Shown here: piece after piece, positions 54,365 through 63,636 of the stretch
Layout of the letters: each line of letters opens with the position of its first letter
How positions within the stretch are numbered: the stretch's first letter is position 1
NCBI RefSeq assembly: GCF_000473245.1
Contig: NC_022524.1
Coordinates: forward strand, 3,124,501 to 3,188,500
DNA length: 64,000 bases
Direction: 5' to 3'
Origin: Bacillus infantis NRRL B-14911
Lineage (GTDB): Bacteria > Bacillota > Bacilli > Bacillales > Cytobacillaceae
Position numbers and translations under genes: made by a program
The notes under the pieces: model-generated
The model's database searches: none
The model's input: only the letters and a program-made list of their open reading frames with translations
What the model was told of the DNA's origin: nothing

Positions 54365-55682
54365 AGTTCTTGATTTTCTCCTGAAGAGGCAGGTCAAGCC
54401 TGATCAAGTCTTCGAAGCTTTCTCGTTTGACGACAAGGCGCGCCTCTCCATTTTCTACGAATACAACCGGCGGCCGCGGGATTCGGTTATAGTTGTTGGC
54501 CATGGAATATCCGTAGGCTCCTGTACAAAATACAGCCAGAAGGTCTTCCCGCTCTGCTTTCGGCAAAGGCAGGTCCCATATCAGCATATCGCCTGACTCG
54601 CAGCATTTGCCGGCAATGGAGACCGTTTCTTCCGCTTTCTCCAGCGGCCGGTTGGCAAGCACAGCTTCGTATTTGGCCTGATAAAGGGCCGGACGGATAT
54701 TATCGCTCATGCCTCCGTCCACCGCCAGGTAATGGCGGACATTCGGGACATCCTTTCTTGAGCCTGTCTTATAGAGTGTTGTCCCGGCATCGCCGACAAG
54801 CGAACGGCCTGGTTCAATCCAAATTTCCGGCATTTCCATCTGGTAGCTGCCGGCCAGCTTTTTCACTTCGCTGATGATTTCTTCGACATATTTTGAAGCC
54901 GCAATCGGCGCGTCTTCATCTGTATAGCGGATGCCAAAGCCTCCGCCCAGATTCAGCACAGCCGGTTCATAGGCAAGCTCTTTTTTCCAGATTGACAGTT
55001 TTTCAAATATTTTCTCGGCCGCAAGAATGAAGCCGGTCGTTTCAAAGATTTGTGATCCGATATGGCAGTGAATGCCGAGTGTTTCCAGCCATGGAGTTGA
55101 TATGGCCTGCTTGAGCGCAGCTTCGGCCTGTCCATTTTGCAGATCAAAGCCGAATTTGGAATCCTCCTGCCCTGTCAGGATATAATCGTGGGTGTGCGCC
55201 TCGATTCCCGGTGTCACACGCAGCAGAATCTTGGTTTTCGTGTTTTTGTTTTCGCAAACTGACTTAAGCAGTTCCAGCTCATCGAAATTGTCTACAACGA
55301 TGCATCCGACTCCATAGTGAAGAGCCATCTCCAGTTCTTCCCTGCTCTTATTATTGCCATGGAAGTGGATCCTTTCCACAGGGAATTCAGCCGCCAGAGC
55401 GGTATACAGCTCTCCTCCTGAAACCACATCAAGCGACAGGCCTTCTTCTTCAGCCAGCTGAATCATGGCAATGGATGAAAATGCTTTGCTCGCATAAGCA
55501 ACCTGGGATTTCACCCCCAGTTCTTCGAATGTCTGCCTGAAGCCTCTTGCCCTTTCGCGAATCAGTGCCACATCATATACATAAACCGGTGTCCCGAATT
55601 GCTTTGCCAATTCAACGGTATCCATTCCGCCGATTTCCAAATGAGATTGTCCATTTACTCTTGCTGTCCCATGAAAAAACAT
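54363..55682 (-). CDS. lysA: Diaminopimelate decarboxylase
   Basis: 439 residues. It decarboxylates meso-diaminopimelate to lysine with PLP. The PLP lysine is in VAYASKAFSS (near residue 63). The glycine loop is LNLGGGFGIRY (near 260) and the acid and arginine segments are IEPGRSLVGDAG. CCESGDML holds the dimer-interface cysteine, and GAYGYSMANNYNRIPRP is the C-terminal signature. No lysine riboswitch is visible upstream, so control is unlike that of lysC. It lies between spoVAF and ypuA as in B. subtilis. Confidence 0.97.
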   Translation of the reverse strand: MFFHGTARVNGQSHLEIGGMDTVELAKQFGTPVYVYDVALIRERARGFRQTFEELGVKSQVAYASKAFSSIAMIQLAEEEGLSLDVVSGGELYTALAAEFPVERIHFHGNNKSREELEMALHYGVGCIVVDNFDELELLKSVCENKNTKTKILLRVTPGIEAHTHDYILTGQEDSKFGFDLQNGQAEAALKQAISTPWLETLGIHCHIGSQIFETTGFILAAEKIFEKLSIWKKELAYEPAVLNLGGGFGIRYTDEDAPIAASKYVEEIISEVKKLAGSYQMEMPEIWIEPGRSLVGDAGTTLYKTGSRKDVPNVRHYLAVDGGMSDNIRPALYQAKYEAVLANRPLEKAEETVSIAGKCCESGDMLIWDLPLPKAEREDLLAVFCTGAYGYSMANNYNRIPRPPVVFVENGEARLVVKRESFEDLIRLDLPLQEKIKN

Positions 55683-55771
55683 GCTTACTCCCTCATTCCC
55701 TCTATACTGTTACTCTTATTATAGACTGCCGCGGCCGCTTTTTTACAGCCCCGAATAATTCCATGCTATAT

Positions 55772-55807
55772 AAAATAGACAGTCCCCGTTTCTGAACTGT
55801 CTATTTC
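55772..55807 (-). terminator. Probable terminator of the spoVA operon
   Basis: AAATAGACAGT and ACTGTCTATTT pair perfectly; on the minus strand ATTTTATAT follows. It lies about 80 bases past the spoVAF stop. Confidence 0.7.
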
Positions 55808-55882
55808 AGCTTCTTTAGTCCTTTATTTAGTTAAAAACTTACCATAATTGCCGGAAAACTGCAATTGATATTAGCATAATAT

Positions 55883-57367
55883 TCAATTTTTAGCCGGCTG
55901 TTTGAAGCGGTTTTTCGCATGGACGATGCTTGGCCTGATCTTAGACCCCGGGACAGACCTTCTGATCAGGATCTGCAGAAATGCTTTCGGGCTGAAAGGC
56001 AGCAGCGGCCATAAATATGGCGTGTTCAGCGACCTGATGCTTGCCAGGAGGAGGATGAACACTGTTATGCTGATAATGAAGCCCGGTGTATGGAAGAGTG
56101 CCACGGCAATCAGCATGGCAAGCCTTGCCATCTTATTGGCTATACTGAGTTCATAGCTTGGGGTTGAAAAGGTTCCTATAGAAGCAACAGCCACATAGAG
56201 AATGACCTCCGGCACAAACAGCCCGACATCGATGGCAATTTGTCCGATCAGGACGGCTGCTATCAATCCCATTGCCGTTGAAAGAGGTGTGGGCGTATGG
56301 ATGGCAGCAATCCTCAGGAACTCAATGCCAATATCCGCCAAGAAGATTTGTATGACAATAGGTATATTTGTCTTCTCATTCGGGCCGATGAACTTGATGG
56401 CATCCGGCAGCAATTGCGGCTCCAGAGTAAATAAGAACCATAATGGCAGCAGGAATAGTGAGGCGAGCACTCCGATGAAGCGGATCCAGCGGATGAATGT
56501 GCCGACTGCCGGCGACTGTCTGTATTCCTCAGCATGCTGCAGATGGTGGAAAAAGGTTGTCGGCGTGATGATCACACTTGGCGACGTATCAACGAAAATC
56601 AGGACATGCCCTTCCAGCAGATGGGTTGCACCTACATCGGCCCTTTCTGTATAACGGACGAGCGGATATGGATTATAGCCTTGCTTTAAGAGAAATTCTT
56701 CAACCGTTTTATCCGCCATTGTCAGTCCGTCGATATCAATCGATTGAATTTCCTGCCTGACCACTTCAATCAGATCTGTACTGGCGACATCCTTAATATA
56801 AGCAATCGCTATATCGGTTTTCGAGCGCTCCCCTATCCGCATGATTTCAAAGCGGAGCCGCTCATCCCTGATCCGCCTTCTGGTCAGGGCGGTATTAACA
56901 ATAATATTTTCTACATATCCATCCCTTGACCCCCGCACAACTTTCTCTGTATCGGGCTCCTCCGGTGTTCTGCCGGGATAGCTTCTGACATCGACAACAA
57001 GTCCCGTCGTCTCCCCTTCAACCAGTATAACAATCAGGCCGGACAGCACCTGGTCAACCAGTTCGTCCATTGTTTCAATCGGCTGCACCGACTGATTGAC
57101 AATGCGGTTTTTCACGATATTGAAAACATTTGAGGACAGTTTCTCGTGATCATTGATTTCCACGAGCTCTTCAAGGATTTGGGTGATAAAAGAAGTATCG
57201 CATAATCCATTTACATAATAAATCTGGATTTCTTTCTTCAGGATCTGCAGCTTCCTGACACCCAGGTCAAAGCTGACGCCAAGCCCGATGCGCTCTTTCA
57301 TGAAGTCTTCGTTTCTGCCGGGTGATTCTGAAATAGAGGTTTTGTTTTTCTTTTTAGTTTCCGCCAT
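55883..57367 (-). CDS. spoVAF: Stage V sporulation protein AF (GerA-family membrane protein)
   Basis: 494 residues from ATG 57367 (AAAGGAG ahead); in-frame codons upstream lie in spoVAEa. It resembles GerAA: an N-terminal soluble domain with [20 protein letters not shown], TNTxxxR-like [13 protein letters not shown], then [20 protein letters not shown], and about five C-terminal membrane helices ending in a basic tail. SpoVAF sits in the inner spore membrane and speeds germination. It overlaps spoVAEa by 14 bases. Confidence 0.94.
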   Translation of the reverse strand: MAETKKKNKTSISESPGRNEDFMKERIGLGVSFDLGVRKLQILKKEIQIYYVNGLCDTSFITQILEELVEINDHEKLSSNVFNIVKNRIVNQSVQPIETMDELVDQVLSGLIVILVEGETTGLVVDVRSYPGRTPEEPDTEKVVRGSRDGYVENIIVNTALTRRRIRDERLRFEIMRIGERSKTDIAIAYIKDVASTDLIEVVRQEIQSIDIDGLTMADKTVEEFLLKQGYNPYPLVRYTERADVGATHLLEGHVLIFVDTSPSVIITPTTFFHHLQHAEEYRQSPAVGTFIRWIRFIGVLASLFLLPLWFLFTLEPQLLPDAIKFIGPNEKTNIPIVIQIFLADIGIEFLRIAAIHTPTPLSTAMGLIAAVLIGQIAIDVGLFVPEVILYVAVASIGTFSTPSYELSIANKMARLAMLIAVALFHTPGFIISITVFILLLASIRSLNTPYLWPLLPFSPKAFLQILIRRSVPGSKIRPSIVHAKNRFKQPAKN

Positions 57368-57929
57368 AAAATCCGCTCCTTTCCAGAATGAGTTCCACTG
57401 CCTTTTTGGTGATGGGAGAGCCTTTTTCATAATGATCTCTTCGTGACATCTTGCCGATATCGCCGATTCCGACAATCAGCGGGACATCCAATTCGTCGAG
57501 GCAGTAGACTGTATCCCCGTTCATTTTTCCAATTTCCATTTCAGGGACACCAAGCTTGTCAACACCATACGGAGTAAGCTCACCGTACCTGTCGACACAT
57601 ACATCCACATGCGTCCATTCCGCCTGCCTTGTTTTTGAAGCAACTGCTATTACACCGAGCACCTCAATGTCTTCATGCCTTGCCACATATTTAAGGGCCG
57701 TTTCACCAAGCCCTTCGCCGACATAGCCGGAGTCATCAAACATGACAAGTACAGGGTCATTGGGGGCTTTCTTGATCATCTTCACGATATCAGGTCCTGA
57801 CAAAACAGATGGATTCCCGTGGGACATAGAGATGCATCTGCCGCCAATATCCTTCGCTACATGCTCGGCAGTCCTTCTTGCATACTCATCGCCATCTGTA
57901 ATCAGTATGACTTTCCTGCGTTCATCCAT
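57354..57929 (-). CDS. spoVAEA: Stage V sporulation protein AE (SpoVAEa type)
   Basis: 191 residues, soluble. The segments [60 protein letters not shown] and [20 protein letters not shown] are those of SpoVAEa, not of the membrane protein SpoVAEb. AAAGGAC lies ahead of ATG 57929. It directly follows spoVAB by 28 bases; the genes spoVAC, spoVAD and spoVAEb that normally lie between are absent. Its exact role in the spore is not known. Confidence 0.92.
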   Translation of the reverse strand: MDERRKVILITDGDEYARRTAEHVAKDIGGRCISMSHGNPSVLSGPDIVKMIKKAPNDPVLVMFDDSGYVGEGLGETALKYVARHEDIEVLGVIAVASKTRQAEWTHVDVCVDRYGELTPYGVDKLGVPEMEIGKMNGDTVYCLDELDVPLIVGIGDIGKMSRRDHYEKGSPITKKAVELILERSGFYGGN

Positions 57930-57957
57930 TGCTTTGATGTCCTTTCGCTTTACATAG

Positions 57958-58380
57958 TCAGTCTACAAAATACATCCAGTGAAACAGCGATCCAAATACT
58001 TTCCCGAATACGATGGCCATCAGCAGAACAACTATTTTGCCGTCAATCCCAAGCCTTTTGGCCAGCAGCGGCAGGACGTTAAGCACTTCTGTAAGTGCTG
58101 CCGCCACCATCCCCACAAAAATCCCGCCTGCCAGACCGAAAAGAACAAGGATAAATCCCGGAAAGTAAAGCCGCGGGTCCTGAAGGCTTGCAGATGTTCC
58201 TGCAACCGCCCCGATTACAACTGCCCATTCATAGTGATGGATCATTTTCATTGTCTTTGACAGCTGGGTCAGCCTTGGAATGATCCCCAGCACAGTCAGA
58301 AACGCAACAAATCCTGCCCCCACAGAGACGCCCCCCGCAAATCCCAGGAAAATGACGATAATGATGCTAATGGTCATCAA
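57958..58380 (-). CDS. spoVAB: Stage V sporulation protein AB
   Basis: 140 residues with about five membrane helices. It starts [20 protein letters not shown], and [20 protein letters not shown] and [12 protein letters not shown] follow, all matching SpoVAB. It overlaps spoVAA by 14 bases. The SpoVA proteins form or support the channel for dipicolinic acid in the spore inner membrane. Confidence 0.93.
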   Translation of the reverse strand: MMTISIIIVIFLGFAGGVSVGAGFVAFLTVLGIIPRLTQLSKTMKMIHHYEWAVVIGAVAGTSASLQDPRLYFPGFILVLFGLAGGIFVGMVAAALTEVLNVLPLLAKRLGIDGKIVVLLMAIVFGKVFGSLFHWMYFVD

Positions 58381-58987
58381 GGTTCTTCATGCTTTCTTTA
58401 TTTTCATGCATGATGACATACCGGTCGAGATCCTGCTGGTAATTGAACATTTCAACCTCCAGCGGGCTGGGCTCCTCATTGAGCCTTTTTTTGAAAACAT
58501 GATTAAAGAAAATGATCATGCCAAGTCCAAGGCCAAGAGAATAGGGAATTTGGAACAGCAGGGGCTTTTTCTCCACTTTTCCGGTGATGATTGTATAAAT
58601 CCGCTGATGCACTGTCTGCATGCTGACGTCTTCATGAAAATTCATGATTGTCAGTGCGGCACCAAAAAACAGCAAAAACCAGATTAGCAGGAAAAACGCT
58701 GTGGATGCTTTTTTCTTTTTATAGATCACCTCAATGATCGTCTGGGAGGGACCGACAGCCTGTATATCGAGCTGCAGCTTTTCTGCGGCAATGGCCTGGA
58801 TCACCTGGACAATGTCAATGACAATGATATTCCGGTCATGATCTGAAACGTGATGGATGGAAAGATTCCCTAACCGTTCATAAAGTGTTTCATCTGCAAT
58901 AATCAAGGCAATGTCCTTTAGCTGGACGGAAGCCTGCGGACGCACTTGAATACGGTTCCTGAGCCGGACATAAACCGTTTTTTCCAT
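58367..58987 (-). CDS. spoVAA: Stage V sporulation protein AA
   Basis: 206 residues from ATG 58987 (MEKTVYVRLRNRIQVRPQAS), with GGAAGTG ahead; a longer frame to 59047 would cover the promoter. A soluble N-terminal domain of about 90 residues is followed by two membrane helices (STAFFLLIWFLLFFGAALTI and QIPYSLGLGLGMIIFFNHVF). SpoVAA is the first gene of the forespore spoVA operon. Length is as in B. subtilis. Confidence 0.93.
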   Translation of the reverse strand: MEKTVYVRLRNRIQVRPQASVQLKDIALIIADETLYERLGNLSIHHVSDHDRNIIVIDIVQVIQAIAAEKLQLDIQAVGPSQTIIEVIYKKKKASTAFFLLIWFLLFFGAALTIMNFHEDVSMQTVHQRIYTIITGKVEKKPLLFQIPYSLGLGLGMIIFFNHVFKKRLNEEPSPLEVEMFNYQQDLDRYVIMHENKESMKNLDDH

Positions 58988-59024
58988 TATGATCACTTCC
59001 CAAACAGTGTTTTCCTTGTATAAA

Positions 59025-59054
59025 TAGTATTCGTAATAAAATTCCAATCATGTC
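59025..59054 (-). promoter_or_regulatory. Candidate sigma-G promoter of the spoVA operon
   Basis: Minus-strand ACGAATACTA (59025-59034) fits the right part of the sigma-F/G -10 pattern. A weak GACATG -35 (59049-59054) lies 14 bases upstream. The operon is known to be sigma-G-dependent; the -35 match is poor. Confidence 0.35.
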
Positions 59055-59110
59055 GACCAAAAATTGGGGATAATGGAAAGCCGCTCTGGACTGCCCGGGA
59101 ATCAGTACAC

Positions 59111-59148
59111 AAAAAAGACCGGATGGATTCACATATCCATCCGGTCTT
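59111..59148 (-). terminator. Terminator overlapping the 3' end of sigF
   Basis: GACCGGATGGA (59117-59127) pairs perfectly with TCCATCCGGTC (59136-59146). On the minus strand TTTTTTG follows. The proximal arm encodes the last codons of sigF. Confidence 0.92.
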
Positions 59149-59887
59149 TCATCTGCTGCAGGATTTTCTTCTCGAGCCGGGAGACCTGCACCTGTGATAT
59201 TCCCAGCCTTGCTGCCACTTCAGACTGTGTCTGATCTTTATAATATCTGAGATAAACAATCAGCCTTTCCCGCTCATCCAGCTCGCGGATTGCCTCTTTG
59301 AGGGCTATCTGGTCAAACCACTTGCCATCATTGCCATCATCGATCTGATCCAGCAGTGTGATAGGGTCGCCGTCGTTTTCATATACAGTTTCATGAATGG
59401 AGGATGGCGTCCTGCCTGCTTCCTGGGCAAGGATGATATCCTCAGGAGGGATTTCCAGATAAGCGGAAAGCTCTGTTACAGTCGGAATCCTTCCAAAAGT
59501 CTTGGTCAGCTCGTCTTTTGCCTTGCGGATTTTATTTCCCATTTCCTTCAGGGAGCGGCTCACCTTCACAGTTCCATCATCCCGGATGAAACGCTGTATC
59601 TCCCCGATGATCATAGGAACGGCATAGGTTGAAAACTTTACATCATAGCTCAGATCAAATTTATCAACCGACTTCAAGAGGCCGATGCAGCCGATCTGGA
59701 ATAAATCATCCGGCTCATATCCTCTGTTGAGAAAACGCTGGACCACTGACCAGACCAGCCTCATGTTTTTCTGGACAATCGTGTCCCGTGCCCCCTGGTC
59801 TCCTGCCTGGCTTTTTTGTATGAGCTCTTTTACCTCGTGATCCTTGAGATACGTCTGGGTCTTATCTGTCTTTACCTCCACATCCAT
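59129..59887 (-). CDS. sigF: Forespore RNA polymerase sigma-F factor
   Basis: 252 residues. Region 2 (DLFQIGCIGLLKSVDKFDLS, YAVPMIIGEIQRFIRDDGTV), region 3 and region 4 (LIVYLRYYKDQTQSEVAARL, GISQVQVSRLEKKIL) are all present. SigF is the first compartment-specific sigma factor of sporulation, held by SpoIIAB until SpoIIAA is dephosphorylated. AAGGGAG lies ahead of ATG 59887. It is the third gene of spoIIAA-spoIIAB-sigF. A perfect terminator covers its last codons, so read-through into spoVA should be low. Confidence 0.97.
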   Translation of the reverse strand: MDVEVKTDKTQTYLKDHEVKELIQKSQAGDQGARDTIVQKNMRLVWSVVQRFLNRGYEPDDLFQIGCIGLLKSVDKFDLSYDVKFSTYAVPMIIGEIQRFIRDDGTVKVSRSLKEMGNKIRKAKDELTKTFGRIPTVTELSAYLEIPPEDIILAQEAGRTPSSIHETVYENDGDPITLLDQIDDGNDGKWFDQIALKEAIRELDERERLIVYLRYYKDQTQSEVAARLGISQVQVSRLEKKILQQMKDRMDM

Positions 59888-59899
59888 AGCATGACTCCC

Positions 59900-60340
59900 T
59901 TAATTGCATAGCATTTTACTGTTTGATAAATGCTTCCTTAAACGGATTTCGGTGCCTTCTCCTGGGTGTGAGCGAACTTCTATCTCATCCATGAAATTTT
60001 CCATGATTGTAAAGCCCATGCCGGAACGTTCCAGCTCTGGTTTGGTTGTAAACAGCGGCTGCCTGGCCTCTTCCACATCCCCGATCCCGAGCCCTTCATC
60101 TCTGATTGTCATATCAACGAAGCCGTCCTCAATACTGACAGAAATATAGACAATCCCTTTACTGTCATGGTTATAGCCATGGATGATCGAGTTGGTAACT
60201 GCCTCTGATACGACCGTCTTGATTTCAGTCAGTTCATCCATTGTCGGATCAAGCTGGGCGATGAAAGCCGCGACGGTCACCCGGGCAAAGGACTCATTCT
60301 GGCTCAAAGCGCTGAATTGCAGATTCATTTCATTTTTCAT
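59900..60340 (-). CDS. spoIIAB: Anti-sigma-F factor SpoIIAB (serine kinase)
   Basis: 146 residues, HATPase/GHKL fold. The ATP-lid motifs are [11 protein letters not shown] (N box, near residue 50), [10 protein letters not shown] (G1 box, near 80) and [16 protein letters not shown] (G2 box, near 108). It binds and blocks SigF and phosphorylates SpoIIAA. It starts 2 bases after spoIIAA and ends 12 bases before sigF. All key residues are intact. Confidence 0.97.
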   Translation of the reverse strand: MKNEMNLQFSALSQNESFARVTVAAFIAQLDPTMDELTEIKTVVSEAVTNSIIHGYNHDSKGIVYISVSIEDGFVDMTIRDEGLGIGDVEEARQPLFTTKPELERSGMGFTIMENFMDEIEVRSHPGEGTEIRLRKHLSNSKMLCN

Positions 60341-60342
60341 TG

Positions 60343-60693
60343 TCAGGCAACCCCCAATCGCTGAAGTGCAAATTCTTCAGTCGGCTCAAGACGGATGATT
60401 TTAAACAGCCCGGACATATCGAATAGCCTCTGTACCGCCGGTGAAATGGCACAGACGACCATCTCGCCGTGAAGCTGCTTAATTTGCTTATACCTGCCCA
60501 GGATCACTCCAAGGCCTGAGCTGTCCATAAAGGATAATTGCTCCAGATTGAGGACAATGTGGCGGATCCCATAAGACTCTATGGCGTTTGTTGCCTTTTC
60601 CCTTAATTCATCTGCCGAATGGTGGTCCAATTCTCCGCTTAAGCGAATGCACAGCACATCATTTTTTACTTCCAATCCAATCATCAGACTCAT
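60343..60693 (-). CDS. spoIIAA: Anti-anti-sigma-F factor SpoIIAA
   Basis: 116 residues from ATG 60693 ([20 protein letters not shown]), with GGAGG 9 bases ahead. STAS fold with the phosphorylated serine in [15 protein letters not shown] (near residue 58). Dephosphorylated by SpoIIE, it pulls SpoIIAB off SigF. First gene of the operon. B. subtilis has a sigma-H promoter here; I could not pick one out with confidence in the 186-base gap to dacF. Confidence 0.97.
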   Translation of the reverse strand: MSLMIGLEVKNDVLCIRLSGELDHHSADELREKATNAIESYGIRHIVLNLEQLSFMDSSGLGVILGRYKQIKQLHGEMVVCAISPAVQRLFDMSGLFKIIRLEPTEEFALQRLGVA

Positions 60694-60879
60694 GACTGAT
60701 AGCCTCCTTCTCTGCTGCCGGAACCATTTACAGATCCGGCCGGCTGTCCATGCCTCATCTCCTGCATGGATCAAGCCTTTCTAGAGAGTCAATTTCGCTG
60801 AAGGAGGCCCTTATTCCTTCCTGAAGGCAAAACTAGTGCGGTTTCGCTAAATTTTCCTTGATGCACCTTTTTTTCGACA

Positions 60880-62040
60880 TCAATTTGATTTCGTGAAAAT
60901 GCCGAGAGCCCGTTTATAGAGCGTCCACCAGCCTGCCTCTTTCACTTCGCTTTTGGCCACCAGCGGGCTTTCCACGATTGTCTTCCCATCTTTTTCAACT
61001 TTCAGCGTACCAATTTGATCGCCTTTAGCTATTGGGGCTTTCAGGTCTTTTTTCAGGACGACGGTTTTCTTGACTGCCTTTGTGTCTTCGCCTTTTTTCG
61101 TCAGCAGTGAGATCGGCTCGCTCGTCAGAGCTTCGACCTGCTTTATCTCGCCTTTGCTGACTTTGGCAGAACCTAAAGCTTCATTCCGCTTATACATTGG
61201 ATGTGTCTCATACTGGCTGAAAGCATAATCCAGCATCTTGGTTACCTGAGCATTTCTTTCTTTCGATGTCGGAGCACCAAAGACAACTGCGATTACCCTC
61301 ATCCCGTTTTTCTCAGCTGTAGCCGTCAGGCAATATTTCGCTTCATTTGTAAAGCCTGTCTTCAATCCGTCGACTCCCGGATAGAAGCGGACCAGCCTGT
61401 TTGTATTGACCAGCCAGAATTTCTTGTCGGTATCTTCCCTTAAATAAGCTTCATATGTTCCTGTAAACTTGGTTATGCCTTCATATTTCAGCAGTTCCTT
61501 TGCCATAAGTGCCATATCATGGGCTGTGCTGTAGTGTTCGGTTACAGGCAGGCCTGTTGCATTCTTGAAAATCGTGTCCTTCAAGCCAAGGTCTTTGGCT
61601 TTTTTATTCATCAGCTTGACGAATTCTTCTTCTGAACCGGCGAGCCTCTCAGCCATGGCAACAGATGCATCATTTCCTGATCCGATGGCAATCCCCTTCA
61701 GCATCTGTTCTGTTGTCATTTCTTCGCCCGGTTCCAGGAATATTTGCGAGCCGCCCATGGATGCTGCATATTCACTCGCCCTGATCTTTTCATCCATGGA
61801 AAGCTTGCCCTTATCAATCGCTTCCATGATCAAAAGCATGGTCATGATCTTAGTCATGCTTGCTGGAGGCAGCTGTTCATTGCTGTTCTGCTCATATAAA
61901 ACAGCCCCGGTATCCCGCTCAATCAAGATCGCCGATTTTACGTTGTCAACCAGCTTGACGCCGCTTTCTTCGGCTAAGGCTGCCGGTGCCATCATTGCTG
62001 ATAGTAAAACAAACACCATTATAGAAACGATTCGCTTCAT
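60880..62040 (-). CDS. dacF: D-alanyl-D-alanine carboxypeptidase DacF
   Basis: 386 residues from ATG 62040 (MKRIVSIMVFVLLSAMMAPA), with GGAGGG 9 bases ahead. Signal peptide at residues 1-23. S11 motifs: ASMTKIM (SxxK, near 60), GSGND (SxN, near 117) and KTGFTNEAKYCL (KTG, near 218). A C-terminal beta domain and an amphipathic anchor (WWTLYKRALGIFTKS) follow. It regulates the cross-linking of forespore peptidoglycan with DacB. It lies ahead of spoIIAA as in B. subtilis, with a sigma-F-type promoter. Confidence 0.95.
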   Translation of the reverse strand: MKRIVSIMVFVLLSAMMAPAALAEESGVKLVDNVKSAILIERDTGAVLYEQNSNEQLPPASMTKIMTMLLIMEAIDKGKLSMDEKIRASEYAASMGGSQIFLEPGEEMTTEQMLKGIAIGSGNDASVAMAERLAGSEEEFVKLMNKKAKDLGLKDTIFKNATGLPVTEHYSTAHDMALMAKELLKYEGITKFTGTYEAYLREDTDKKFWLVNTNRLVRFYPGVDGLKTGFTNEAKYCLTATAEKNGMRVIAVVFGAPTSKERNAQVTKMLDYAFSQYETHPMYKRNEALGSAKVSKGEIKQVEALTSEPISLLTKKGEDTKAVKKTVVLKKDLKAPIAKGDQIGTLKVEKDGKTIVESPLVAKSEVKEAGWWTLYKRALGIFTKSN

Positions 62041-62069
62041 CACATAACCCTCCATTCTTTATAGCCTCC

Positions 62070-62098
62070 ATTTTTTCCAAAGGAGACAAATTTATACA
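62070..62098 (-). promoter_or_regulatory. Candidate sigma-F promoter of dacF
   Basis: Minus-strand TGTATA (62093-62098), 14 bases, GGAAAAAAT (62070-62078), which fits GGnnAnAnT. dacF is known to be sigma-F-controlled in B. subtilis. About 30 bases before the start codon. Confidence 0.6.
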
Positions 62099-62174
62099 AT
62101 AAATTGGCAGAGGTACGGTTTTTATTTTACATGAGCCGTTTCAGATGGGTTTGAGAATTTAAGAGCTTGTATAA

Positions 62175-62262
62175 TGGAGGGATTGCCCGAGAGCTGGAGA
62201 GGCTGCTTTCACTTATTTTCGGAGTGCTCTAAGGGGACCGGAAAGCACGCGGGAGTCAAGGC
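62175..62262. other. Unassigned GC-rich structured segment between dacF and pdp
   Basis: On the plus strand TATAAT (62170-62175) is followed by GGAGGGATTGCCCGAGAGC, which resembles the 5' end and D-arm of a class II (Ser/Leu-type) tRNA. TGCTTTC and GAAAGCA can pair, as can GTGCT and AGCAC. The matching 3' acceptor arm is absent, so it is not a working tRNA. The pdp/dacF hairpin follows at 62264. A relic tRNA, a leader structure or a small RNA are all possible. Confidence 0.4.
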
Positions 62263-62263
62263 A

Positions 62264-62300
62264 TAAAAAAGCTGCATCCTGAAGGGATGCAGCTTTTTTA
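62264..62300. terminator. Strong hairpin terminator downstream of pdp
   Basis: AAAAAAGCTGCATCC pairs perfectly with GGATGCAGCTTTTTT around TGAAG. It ends pdp on the minus strand and could end a plus-strand transcript of the segment before it. Confidence 0.92.
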
Positions 62301-62307
62301 TACAATG

Positions 62308-63612
62308 TTATTCAGTAATTTCTTCATGCACCAGTACAGGGGCATCTACTTTGGAAGCCGTGATTTTGATGCTGCTGTACAGGCGTTCTTTGACTTCTTC
62401 AACGTTTTCGAAATTGCTGTAGATGGTGGCAAGTGATTCTCCTTTTGAGACAGTGTCGCCGATCTTCTTGCGGAGCATGAGCCCGACGGCAAGATCGATT
62501 TCCGATTCTTTAGTTGCCCTTCCTGCACCAAGGACCATGGCAGCCGTTCCCACTGCGTCAGCGACAATTTCTGAAACATAGCCATCTTCTTTTGCTTCAA
62601 GTTCATAAACAAATTTGGCCTGCGGCAAACGGGAAGGATCATCTACAACAGAAGCGTCCCCTCCCTGTGAGCTGAGGAAGGTTTTCATTGCTTCAAGGGC
62701 GGATCCGTCCTTGATTGCCTGTTCCAGCATTTCTCGTGCCTGTGCCGGGGTTTCTGCCTTTTCAGCCAGCACCACCATATGGCTGCCTAGTACAAGGCAC
62801 AGCTCAGTCAGATCTTCCGGTCCTTCGCCTTTTAATGTGTCGATCGCTTCTTTCACTTCCAAGGCATTGCCGATGGCAAAGCCAAGCGGCTGGCTCATGT
62901 CTGAAATGACTGCCATTGTCTTGCGGCCGACATTGTTCCCGATCCTTACCATTGCTTTTGCAAGCTCTCTGGAATCATCCAGCGTCTTCATGAAGGCGCC
63001 AGCCCCCGTTTTCACATCAAGGACAATGGCATCTGCGCCTGCAGCAATCTTTTTGCTCATGATGGAGCTGGCAATGAGCGGGATGCTGTCAACCGTTGCT
63101 GTTACATCGCGGAGGGCATATAATTTTTTATCCGCCGGCGTGAGGTTTCCACTTTGTCCGATGACGGCAATTTTGTTCTGATTGACCAGCTTGATGAACT
63201 CTTCGTTTTCTATCTCTACATGGAAGCCTTCAACCGCCTCCAGCTTATCGATGGTACCGCCTGTATGGCCAAGGCCGCGGCCGGACATTTTAGCGACCGG
63301 GACACCGACAGCCGCTACAAGAGGGCCGAGCACCAGCGTAGTTGTATCGCCGACTCCCCCTGTGGAATGCTTGTCGACTTTAATGCCTTCGATTTTTGAC
63401 AGATCGATTTTATCGCCTGATTCTACCATGCTCATCGTCAGGTCGGCTCTCTCACTTTCTGTCATGCCCTGGAAAAAGATAGCCATCGTTAAAGCACTGA
63501 TCTGATAGTCAGGAATTGCACCGTCAGTATAGCCTTTTATTATGAATTGGATTTCTTCCGAAGACAGCTCTTTGCCGTCGCGTTTCTTTTCTATTAAGTC
63601 AACCATTCTCAT
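62308..63612 (-). CDS. pdp: Pyrimidine-nucleoside phosphorylase
   Basis: 434 residues, nearly the same as B. subtilis Pdp. It cleaves uridine and thymidine with phosphate for salvage. Motifs: [19 protein letters not shown] (phosphate and metal loop, near 80), [20 protein letters not shown] (family signature, near 108), and [20 protein letters not shown]. The nucleoside-site lysine is in [20 protein letters not shown]. It follows punA by 24 bases in an operon for nucleoside catabolism, usually with drm upstream. Confidence 0.97.
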   Translation of the reverse strand: MRMVDLIEKKRDGKELSSEEIQFIIKGYTDGAIPDYQISALTMAIFFQGMTESERADLTMSMVESGDKIDLSKIEGIKVDKHSTGGVGDTTTLVLGPLVAAVGVPVAKMSGRGLGHTGGTIDKLEAVEGFHVEIENEEFIKLVNQNKIAVIGQSGNLTPADKKLYALRDVTATVDSIPLIASSIMSKKIAAGADAIVLDVKTGAGAFMKTLDDSRELAKAMVRIGNNVGRKTMAVISDMSQPLGFAIGNALEVKEAIDTLKGEGPEDLTELCLVLGSHMVVLAEKAETPAQAREMLEQAIKDGSALEAMKTFLSSQGGDASVVDDPSRLPQAKFVYELEAKEDGYVSEIVADAVGTAAMVLGAGRATKESEIDLAVGLMLRKKIGDTVSKGESLATIYSNFENVEEVKERLYSSIKITASKVDAPVLVHEEITE

Positions 63613-63636
63613 TTTTCGTCACCACTTTTTCTTTAT

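Noticed and set aside
55683-55770. Lysine riboswitch upstream of lysA
   Set aside because: The gap is under 100 bases and contains none of the L-box blocks.
60694-60879. Sigma-H promoter of spoIIAA
   Set aside because: Partial matches (AAGGAAAA, GGAAT) occur, but none has correct spacing, so none was annotated.
62175-62262. Functional serine or leucine tRNA
   Set aside because: The 5' part looks tRNA-like, but no matching acceptor 3' strand or intact T-arm was found.
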